A DNA stretch of 64,000 nucleotides from Cliona cf. orientalis (lineage: Eukaryota; Porifera; Demospongiae; Clionaida; Clionaidae): NCBI GenBank assembly GCA_963930775.1, contig OZ005689.1, positions 10,489,010 to 10,553,009 on the forward strand. Direction: 5' to 3'. A model generated the notes under the pieces. That model searched no databases and had not been told where the DNA came from. It saw only the letters and a list, made by a program, of their open reading frames with translations. Made by a program: the position numbers and the translations under genes. Positions 55,805 to 64,000 of the stretch are shown here, in pieces. Numbering within the stretch: position 1 is the stretch's first letter; each line of letters opens with the position of its first letter.

Positions 55805-57314
55805 CAGTGGAACCCCTCTATAACGGCCACCATTGGGGAATGAGGTAGTGGCCTTTATAGAGGGGTGGCCTTAACTCAGGGGTTTTTTCCATAAATTGAT
55901 AAAACAACAACACAACTTGAATTATGCAATAAAATATTAAGTAGGATGGCCTATTGTAAACTGTACTGACTGATGATTATTAATAAAAAAAAGTAGGTGG
56001 AGCTGGCCGTAGTATGAGATCATGCGCACTAATGATCGTTAAAGTGGGTGGAGCTGGCCGGTGACGACCTTTACCTTGGCTAAAGTGGGTGGAGCTGGCC
56101 GTAGTGCGAGGTCAATACGTATTGGTGAGCATCATTTGGGGCCACAATACGTGGCCGTTGTACGGAGTAGAGGGGTGGCCGCCAACCAGGGGTTTCTTAA
56201 GGTACCATTTAATTGCGTGGGCGTGAGCGTCAGGAATGGCTAATTCAATTAGCGAATCGTGAAGGGGCGTGGCCGAAGAGGCCATACGAGTGCTTTGGGT
56301 CGAAGGTGGGCGTGTCCAGAATCGGCCAGGGATGATTATGCGCGTGTAATTAGCGACCGGAAGTGGCCCCTGAAGAAAAGGCCGGTAATTGCCCACATCA
56401 AAGCAAGATCAAAGCATTCTTTCTTAACTATTAACCGCAACGACAAAAAAAAAAAAAAAAAAAAAAAAGCTTATTAGGCCTAATTAAGCATGTGGGCGTG
56501 TTCCTGGCACTGTGTGGAGTGTGTGCGTGTGCGTTAATGCAGGTTTTATTGCTTCCGATTGGGCGTGGCTTCACGGGCCAGTGCTTGGACATCGGCGCCT
56601 GGGACTTGGCCTCGGCGATAGGTGGGCGTGTCCCGGAAGCGGTGGTGACCTTTGAACCCCGCGAGGAGGCTTTGGGGGCGTGGCAGGAGGTCAAAGGTGA
56701 GGCCATGTCTGTTAATGAGGCACTGTACGGCGGTGCGATCGAGGGGCCCGTACGGCTGGACGGAAGCTGACGATGGTTTGAAGCGGATGTGGTTGCGATG
56801 ACGTGTTGTTACTCCGCCCACACAGGAAATGAGGTGAGCTCTTGCGTGGGCGGTGTGGCAGAACGGCCTCCAAGTGTTTGTGTGTGTTTTGGCCTTGAGG
56901 AAGCTGTGTGTTTTAATTGGGATTGATTGTGGGCTTCCGGTGGACATCCGGTGGTTAGTAGGCACTTGATTGAGAATGGTGGTCCTTGGGGAACAGGGTG
57001 GGGCTGTTTTGGGCGTGGCCTGGCCCCTCCCTTCCGGCTCGGCTTCCGGTCCATGGAGGATATTAAATGAACACTTCCGGCTCTAGCAGCCACACCCCTG
57101 AGACCTGTGCAATTAAAAGGGCGTGGTTACACAACATGCACCTCACTAATGACTTTGATGTGGTTTAGGTGTCATATCCCCCACCTCACGCCCACGCAAT
57201 TTAATGGTACCTTAAGTACTATCTTATATGGAGATGCAATCGGGACCAAGGTGAGTGGCCGTTATAGACAGGGCGGCCGCCCATCAGGGGTGGCCGTTAA
57301 GAGGGGTTCCACTG
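55805..57314. mobile_element. Pogo/Tc1-like element, 1.5 kb, TA duplication
   Basis: Ends CAGTGGAACCCCTCTATAAC and (reverse complement) CAGTGGAACCCCTCTTAACG, flanked by TA (55803-55804, 57315-57316). The interior is GC-rich, has three tandem GTGGGTGGAGCTGGCCG units near 55990-56105, an A25-class run at about 56445-56468, and an inner pair of inverted repeats (TTAAGGTACCATTTAATTGC at about 56198, its reverse complement at about 57190). No intact transposase is seen. Confidence 0.85.
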
Positions 57315-57320
57315 TATGAT

Positions 57321-57674
57321 TAGCGATTACAGACCTCCAAGGGCCTGCAGTAGATCGTGAATATCTCGGCTCTGGCTAGGAGTACACTCATGAAACAAAT
57401 TGCAGTAGATAGCTAATTGAAAAAGCTATCTTCCGAGGCCTTAACCTTGCAAATCGGTCCGCGGAATCGCCGCTAGCTTCATTTTTGCTTGTATTAAGTT
57501 TCTATGGAGAAAGTTTAGGTGGGCGTGGCTTCGTAACGGTTTTGCCTACGATCGCGTTACAAGCGCCGTTGGATAGAGCTCGTGGAGAGCTACCTTCTCA
57601 TACTCGAACATTGATATCCCACTGGGAGATGTTCCGCGGAAAAATCGGTGAAATTTGGAGGTCTGTAATCGCTA
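57321..57674. mobile_element. hAT-like MITE, GTATGAT duplication
   Basis: Ends TAGCGATTACAGACCTCC and its reverse complement, matching the T/C-A-A/G-N-G hAT end pattern. Flanked by GTATGAT at 57314-57320 and 57675-57681. The left duplication includes the last G of the pogo-like element, so this inserted after it. Confidence 0.82.
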
Positions 57675-57683
57675 GTATGATTA

Positions 57684-58084
57684 GGCCACACAAACTAAAT
57701 TCACTGTTAAGCGTCACCGCCCGCATGCTATTTTGAAGATCCAGGAAAATTTTCATTATTCATTATTGATCACATGAACACTGCACAAAACCTTCAAACG
57801 TTCGACATATATTATGCACAGCACATCCAAAGCGTTTGTTTCCCTTCTAACGACACACTAACAAATAGAACTTGCCTTAGACTCGCTGTCCTCAACGGAA
57901 TACAACGAGCACGCATGACCTTTAACCTTAGTATTGCCGTTAATGGTAAACCACACCCCTTGAGTGAGGGGCGTGGCTCGCAATGATAAAGAAAATGGAC
58001 AATGAATAATGAATAATGACCGCTCGCCCGCATGGAAATTGGAAAAAGTGGTGACGATAAACAGCGAATTTAGTTTGTATGGCC
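57684..58084. mobile_element. PIF/Harbinger-like MITE, TTA duplication
   Basis: Ends GGCCACACAAACTAAATTCA and (reverse complement) GGCCATACAAACTAAATTCG, continuing CTGTT and CGTCACC, flanked by TTA (57681-57683, 58085-58087). A 3 bp TTA duplication with GGC-type ends fits PIF/Harbinger. 401 bp, non-coding. Confidence 0.85.
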
Positions 58085-58208
58085 TTACAGTGAATACAAC
58101 TAGAATTTTATCTAACTTTAACAATTCCATATATAGTACATAAATTATTGCTCAAAAAGTGGGGAGCTAAAGCCCCCTCAACCCCCTACCTGTCTACACC
58201 CTTGCCAT

Positions 58209-59264
58209 TTCAATGAGTGTATGCAGTAAGTAATTAACCATGTAGTGTATAATAATATTATTATAATAATTATAATATCCTAATCGACATCAAGTACCGC
58301 AACAAGTTAATACAAAATGGACGGAATTTTATGTTAGGCTCAGGATAAGTATCAAAAATCGTCACTATGTACAGCTAATATTACAGGACACCCTTTAATA
58401 AAGAGCATCTTTGGTTCCATTAGTGTTGATCCTTTTATAATATAGTCAGGTTCTGCTGTAGTATATGAAGCAGTGACCTTGATACTGTATATTGATCGCC
58501 GGGAGAAAAATTTCACTAATTTTATCACCTGCTCTGATTGGCAAAAAGTTTCTCATACTAGTTTTTGCCCTGTGATCAATTTTAAATTTGAGTACATGAA
58601 GATTTCCTTTGAATATTAATGTGCATATCTATAGTATTTTCTTCTTCAAAACATTAGTACCTGCCTCAAAATTCATTATGCATTGCTCTAGATCTAGCAA
58701 GCCAGCTAGTCATGCTCATTGTAAACCACAGGAAGTGGGAAAAAATGACACTCACACATAATGAATAATGGATAATGACCGCCTGGCTGCATGCTCTCCA
58801 GCCATAGGAGAGGATGGGAAACAAGTATAAGTTATGGTGGCCTTAAGGATGCCATGGAATCACATTAGCTCACATGCATCGTACTACAGGTGTAAGTTTT
58901 GGAAATTCGAATCATTCAAGTACATACATGGTAGTTCATATCTGTGATTTGTGATGTAATGTGTTTTAGCTGGTAATTAAGTCAGATGTGACTTGTGGCA
59001 ATAACAACTATTAATTTTATCACTATTAATTTTCTGGACAGTCATGCATAGTGAAAAAAAAACTTTTTTGTACCACGTGTAATATCAGAGACTCTTTAAT
59101 CAAGAATGACAATACTAGAGCAAGACATGAATTTTAATTCAGCCACCCCCTCCCTTGCACCAGGTTTATGTTTGGGTAGCTATGCCACCTTATCAGCCAC
59201 CTTCCGTGCAAAATTTCTGGATCAGCACCTGTCCGAGTCCAGGATGCAATCATTAGTCCTGTTC
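58209..59264. other. Spacer, no gene
   Basis: AT-rich intergenic sequence without coding or repeat signals that I can define. Confidence 0.4.
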
Positions 59265-59790
59265 TGCGCACTCTTTTCTGCCTACTATATTCAGGCAACA
59301 AAGAGTTCGGGGTACACTCTTTCCTGCCCATAGTTAGATTAACTGAGGGGCAGCAAAGAGTGCGGGGGTACACTCTTTTCCCCTACACTCTTTTCTGCCT
59401 ACTATACTCAGGCGACAAAGAGTGCGGGGGTACACTCTTTCCTCCCCATAGTTAGATTAAAGGGGCAGCAAAGAGTGCAGGGGTACACTCTTTCCTGCCT
59501 ACTCTACTCAGGCAACAAAGAGTGTGGGGGTACACTCTTTCCTGCCCATAATTAAATTAGAGGGGCAACAAAGATTGTGTGTGAGCTATGGTGTGAGTGC
59601 ACTCTTTGTTGCCTGAGTATAGTAGGCAGGAAAAAGTGTACCGCTCCACTCTTTCCTGCCTGAAAAACGGAGGCAAGGTCCAAGCATATCCCCACACTAA
59701 ATTTAGACTATGCCTGCCTCCGTTTAATAGGCAGGAAAGAGTGTGTGTGTGTGTGTGGGTGGGGGGGGGGGGGGGCAGGCACACTCTTTC
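59265..59790. repeat. Hairpin-rich tandem repeats built on CAAAGAGTG...CACTCTTT
   Basis: About five units of ~55 bp, each GCAACAAAGAGTGCGGGGGT followed by ACACTCTTTCCTGCC (59265-59575), then inverted versions at 59595-59790 including TTTCCTGCCTGAAAAACGGA and its reversed partner. Each unit can fold on itself. The short ORFs on both strands are mirror images. Confidence 0.75.
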
Positions 59791-59843
59791 CTTCCAATTA
59801 GAATGGGTGTGGTCATCAAAAGTGTGTAAAGTGTACATATCCG

Positions 59844-60445
59844 TCGAGGGGTCCGCAACGACCTAATTTTATGTACGAGATTTCGAAATCACCTGACAGT
59901 TTCAGGAATGGATTTCCGGATTTCTGGTATGACTTCCTATATTTCCTGATTTCCAATTGATTTCTACATAATTTCTTTCTGAGAGCTGATTTCTAAGGTG
60001 ATTTCATGATTTCTATTGTGATTTCTTGATTTCAAATTGATTTCTCTCTGATTTCATGCATTTCCTTCAGATTTCTGTTTGATTTCTACATTGTTCACTA
60101 GTATCATGTAATAGTGATGATCATGTTTATCACCATAGCATTTTAAAATCATTACTACAGCATTAAAAGTCAATGCTATTTCGCAATTCGGTTTGAACAG
60201 CTAGAGCGAAAGCTCGAGCATGGCAGCATAGACCACACCCCTTAAACTGAGGGGGAGTGGCAAAATCAATTAAAAGTGGGTGGACCAAGGGGCGTGTCTA
60301 TATTATACGTCGGATTTCTGGTCGACTTCTAGTGATTTCTTGATTGATTTCATGTGATTTCTATTGATTTCTCTGTTGATTTCCAGTGATTTCACTTGAT
60401 TTCTGGGGAAGGTGTACGAGATTTCTTTCGTTGCGGACCCCTCGA
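59844..60445. mobile_element. MITE packed with TGATTTCT repeats, TATCCG duplication
   Basis: Ends TCGAGGGGTCCGCAACGA and its reverse complement, flanked by TATCCG at 59838-59843 and 60446-60451. GTACGAGATTTC follows both ends. Inside, TGATTTC occurs more than fifteen times on the plus strand in two blocks (about 59905-60090 and 60305-60425). 602 bp, non-coding. Confidence 0.85.
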
Positions 60446-60449
60446 TATC

Positions 60450-60750
60450 CGTGCACATTAGGATTGGGAAATAGCGGGGAGTGGGCGGATCGTTACTTTT
60501 CCGTGTGACGACCGTTACCGACATCGAATACCCTGACGTGGGCGCGCGATCTCTGTACTCTCTCTGGCTGTTTGGTGGGCAAAACTCGAGAAAAACGACA
60601 AAGTAAGGGATATAGTATGACATAAATAGCTAGTTTGCTAGCTGTAGCTACTGTTTTTATTGGTTATTTTACAGTCAGGGAGGGGGCAGGAACTTGAGCT
60701 AAAAATGCAGGGGGGCTTATGCGCGAGGGGGGGGGGCGTAATGGCGGGAT
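60450..60750 (+). repeat. Dispersed repeat, reverse copy of 9640-9950
   Basis: Shares AAACTCGAGAAAA-type, TGTTTTTATTGGTTATTTTA and CAGTCAGGGAGGGGG blocks and a final GGCGTAATGGCGGGATTCTA with the earlier copy. Non-coding. Confidence 0.6.
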
Positions 60751-61002
60751 TCTACGGTATATCACACAAACATTGAAATTAGTAATTAATTTCAACTTCA
60801 CTTTAGGATATCATCACACGGTTAGCATAATAATAATATAAATCAGATAATTTCTAACGCACATGCAAGTTTTCATAGTAGCTAGCTATACACAAATCAG
60901 ACAATCTAGCTATAAAGCTACATATATCACACAATGTCATAATAATATAAATTTTGATGGTAAGTCACATAGAGGGTTGATATTACATGTAGCTATAGCC
61001 AC

Positions 61003-61691
61003 TCACTGTGATGCAGCATTTATCTCAACAGCTACACTAACTTCGTGAGGACCTATGCCTTCGTGACTCGGAGCAGCTTCAGTACCTTGGTGAACAGCTT
61101 CCTGCTGTTGGCTCTGTGACTGCTGCTGATCTTCATTTTGAGGTGGTTCCAACTGGAACTGCATAAGCTCGCTTTCTGCTGAATAATTGATCATACTCCT
61201 TGACATACAGCAAATGGAATAGCGTGTTTTTTCTTTGATGGTTGATTGACGAATAATGAGGAAGCTCTCATCTCTCTTTGCTGCTGGAGCCGGCTTTACA
61301 TAGCAACTGATAGAGAAGGCTTTGCTTCCATCGAGCCATCCATTTGGTTCTTTGACAAGCTTAAGCTTTTCGTTGCAAAGTGATAAATAGGACCATGCTC
61401 CACCTGCATCATTTCCAACTTGCAGTGTGCGGCTTCGGTTGTTGCGATGGTCGTCCCTTGCAGCACTGAGGAAGAGTTGATTACCACCATCTTTGTAAAA
61501 AATCTCAAAATACTGGCTATTTTTCCTGACAGATTTGACATAGAAATGGGAGGCATCCGAATCATCGATTGTGGCATCAATTGTCCTATTCTCTCTAATC
61601 TTGGATTTTGGCCCAACTTTGAGATAGACGGTTGCTCTTGATGGATTCTTGATTAAAAATGGCCCCTTGATATCCGTATCTGGATCTGGAT
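61003..61691 (-). CDS. Terminal exon of a paralogue of the MACPF-associated gene
   Basis: Acceptor TTTTTGCTATACAG before 61691; 689 nt, phase 1 entry, 229 codons to TGA 61003 with no break. It begins DPDPDTDIKGPFLIKNPSR and continues through ASHFYVKSVRK, QYFEIFYKDGGNQLFLSAAR, GGAWSYLSLCNEKLKL and a Gln-rich linker to EINAASQ. The same architecture and exon boundary as 46505-47196, with many conservative substitutions. The upstream exons would lie beyond the 1.3 kb palindrome at 61783 and probably outside the window, so whether this gene also has a MACPF domain is unknown. Confidence 0.8.
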
Positions 61692-61782
61692 CTGTATAGC
61701 AAAAATAATTATATTATTGAATAATATCTATATGTGCAACAAAAGCCTCATATTAAGTATAGCTATTTATCAATGATATATA

Positions 61783-63080
61783 TGGCATTCCAACACTGAC
61801 AAAATTGGCAAGCTCAAATATATGGTCAAACTTGAGTCAGATATATGGTCAACTCAATTATGTGGTCAAAATTGTTGCCTATATATGGTCAAAGCCAAAT
61901 ATATGGTCAAATTTTATATGATCAAACTCAAATACATGGTCAAACGAAAGTTATGGTCATTTTTCCCATATATGGTCAAACATGCAGCAAATATATGGTC
62001 AAAATTCAAGAAAATCCCCTTACATAATAGTCACGGATATGACGTATCTATTAGTTAATTGGACCGACGTGACGTCAACAGAATCCGCGTTTGCGAATAA
62101 AATTCGCGATCGCGTGCACAAACGTACACCCACGATCCTTACCTTATGTAGTCTCGTTCACGGACGGCCCCCTTTAGGGCGGAGTCTGGGGACTTGATCA
62201 TTTCGCTCCGCTCCTACGTGGGAGGGCTGGTGCGCGAGACTAGGTACAATCGGACATTGTATTGTATGGCATTAAAGCAGTATGGTAAGCATGAATGAAA
62301 CTACTAGCTATTCATGTACTATAATATCCTTCTGCACCTGGTGTGTCTTACCTTGGTCTCGAAACCAGACCACTCCCACCGCAGCGTTCAGTTCATCCTG
62401 AAAGAACTGAACGCTGCGGTGGGAGCGGTCTGGTTTCGAGACTAGTCTTACCTGGGCTAGCCTTATCCCCAGGCCCTCTCTCGATCTCCCAGTATTTATT
62501 ATGAAAGATAGAGAGAGGGCCTGGGGACACGGCTAGCTCAGCTAGTTTCATTCATACTGTACCTTACAATGTCCGATTGTACCAGAGAGCAATATATAAT
62601 CTATGATTGTACCTACTCTCGCGCGCCAGCCCTACGAAGGAGGTAGCGGAGCGAGATGGCCAAGTCCCCAGACTCCGCCCCAGAGGGGGCAGGTCCGTGA
62701 ACGAGACTACATAGCGGGTAAAGGATCGTTTGTGCGCGCGATCGCGAATTTTATTCGCGAACGCGGATTCTGGCTATGATTCTGTTGACGTCACGTCGGT
62801 CCAATTAACTAATAGATACGTCATATCCGTGACTATTATGTAAGGGGATTTTCTTGAATTTTGACCATATATTTGCTGCATGTTTGACCATATATGGGAA
62901 AATGACCATAACTTTCGTTTGACCATGTATTTGAGTTTGATCATATAAAATTTGACCATATATTTGGCTTTGACCATGTATAGGCAACAATTTTGACCAC
63001 ATAATTGAGTTTGACCATATATCTGACTCAAGTTTGACCATATATTTGAGCTTGCCAATTTTGTCAGTGTTGGAATGCCA
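61783..63080. mobile_element. 1.3 kb palindromic foldback element with TATGGTCAAA subrepeats
   Basis: Left arm from 61783 (TGGCATTCCAACACTGACAA) and right arm ending 63080 are reverse complements over about 480 bp each, almost perfectly at the outer 300 bp. Each arm has about ten irregular copies of ATATGGTCAAA (left) or TTTGACCATAT (right), then a CG-rich block (GACGTGACGTCAACA, TTCGCGATCGCG). The centre holds two more hairpins: 62354-62443 (arms with CCGCAGCGTTCAGTTC) and 62454-62540 (arms with CCCCAGGCCCTCTCTC). TA flanks both sides. The frames on both strands are mirror images. Confidence 0.88.
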
Positions 63081-63127
63081 TAGATATATATGATCGAGAT
63101 AAAGTGTGCAAAAATAACACACTTATA

Positions 63128-63241
63128 TACCGTAGGTCGGATTTTAATTATGAGTATCTATTAATTGCAAATTGTGAGTTTTGGCCTGACTTGACTACAA
63201 CGCAATTATTGAACTACCCAATTAAAATCTGTCCTACGGTA
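63128..63241. mobile_element. Small MITE, 114 bp
   Basis: Ends TACCGTAGGTCGGATTTTAA and (reverse complement) TACCGTAGGACAGATTTTAA, both continuing TT. Immediately beside the large palindrome. Confidence 0.75.
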
Positions 63242-64000
63242 TGTGTATGTATAATATGCCATGTCATTATTCGTAATACACAATGCCATAATATCAACGT
63301 GAACCGTGGGTTTGGTTCTATAAACGACCCAGTATGGCAAAACTAGAATATTGGAATCACATCAGTAGTGATTCAGAGAAATTAATAGTAATAATATTAT
63401 TATGTGTATAGTAGACAATGCCACTCAGGATGCCATGGAGTTACATTAAATTACCGTACCCTCGCGAAAAAGGGCCCACTACGGAATGTTGGCCCACCCC
63501 CCACTTTGGGCTCAATTTCCTGCTATGGTCTAGTATTTACTCGAATATGCGCCCATGCATAATAATACATAGCTACCTACCAACCTGTGGATAGTCTTGT
63601 GCTTGAAATTTGCATAAAATGTGCTTGATTTGGGGCAGTTTTGCTTGAAAATGCTACTATAGCTTCTCCAAAATGTATTAGCATGCATGGGCCAGGTTCT
63701 CACAAAATATGAGGGATTTAGTGATTTTTGTGAGGGATGGGTACCATTTTTGCTTGAAATCAAGCAGAAAGCTGGATGGTTGGTTGGTATACGTGCATAT
63801 GTAGCTGCGCTTGAAAACGCACGGCTCAAATGGCTGATTTATGAGGACTAAACTTCGAATAGTCTATGTAAGATCGATAAATAACGTGCTAAACAGCTGT
63901 AAAAACTAAGCCTAGCTAGCGTTTCAGCAGAACTTGATAGATGATCATATACGGCTAGCGATCGTAGCCACGCCCACTTATATATAGGGCTGCATTCAAC
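63242..64000. other. Spacer to window end, no gene
   Basis: No coding signal. The 99-residue minus-strand frame at 63530-63829 has no recognisable domain. Confidence 0.4.

Larger units (their letters stand above)
55611..58205. mobile_element. CAAGGG(C/T)GTAGACA element, copy 2, host of three nested insertions
   Basis: Inverted ends GCAAGGGCGTAGACA and (reverse complement) GCAAGGGTGTAGACA, flanked by CAT at 55608-55610 and 58206-58208. Its own sequence (55611-55804, a few bases at 57315-57320, and 58088-58205) matches the 293 bp copy at 50992-51284 in order, interrupted by the elements at 55805, 57321 and 57684. A 30 nt poly-G tract is at 55639-55668. Confidence 0.92.

Noticed and set aside
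56061..57319. Several overlapping frames of 60-139 residues
   Set aside because: A GC-rich transposon interior lowers stop frequency on both strands; no transposase motif was found.
61822..63122. Mirror-image small proteins on both strands
   Set aside because: They arise from the two arms of the palindrome and contain its TATGGTCAAA repeats; no gene features.

Overview
The window is nuclear DNA of an early-branching animal, most likely a demosponge. The reasons are eukaryotic gene structure (canonical GT-AG introns, one only 87 bp), AT-rich spacers, and the gene types: an intronless GABA-B-like class C receptor, secretin/adhesion-type receptors with a somatomedin-B ectodomain, large beta-helix multi-pass membrane proteins, a MACPF protein, and a metazoan ATF4/ATF5-type bZIP factor. 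The species cannot be fixed from the sequence alone.

Layout. 0-5 kb: the 3' part of a multi-pass membrane protein (+), then a broken beta-helix gene copy (+). 5-10 kb: transposon debris and an inverted relic of a class C receptor. 10.3-12.4 kb: the intact class C receptor (+). 14.7-17.1 kb: a somatomedin-B secretin-like receptor (-) carrying two premature stops. 20.3-24.2 kb: a 1,300-codon beta-helix/multi-TM protein (-) carrying one in-frame TAA. 24.5-37 kb: almost entirely mobile elements, including a 7.8 kb composite with two nested pairs of terminal inverted repeats. 37.5-40.5 kb: a divergent pair, an ATF4-like bZIP (-) and an EF-hand protein (+), sharing a 0.44 kb promoter with four ATF4-type response elements. 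41.8-42.3 kb: a close duplicate of the EF-hand gene. 46.5-52.6 kb: a five-exon gene (-) that I assembled from splice sites, with a MACPF domain followed by two related beta-rich domains; all introns are phase 1, and its MACPF exon is disrupted by a MITE and a frameshift. 53-61 kb: MITEs, including a stack of four elements nested inside one another. 61.0-61.7 kb: the last exon of a paralogue of the MACPF-associated gene. 61.8-63.1 kb: a 1.3 kb giant palindrome.

Functionally, the genes fall into three themes. The first is cell-surface sensing (class C receptor, SMB receptor, beta-helix proteins), where most loci show breaks. The second is stress or nutrient transcription (ATF4-like factor with possible autoregulatory sites and an upstream ORF). 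The third is a pore-forming-family MACPF protein with accessory domains, possibly immune. A large part of the window is short inverted-repeat transposons, several of which can be delimited exactly by target-site duplications or by comparison with an uninterrupted copy elsewhere in the window. I saw no CRISPR array, tRNA or rRNA.
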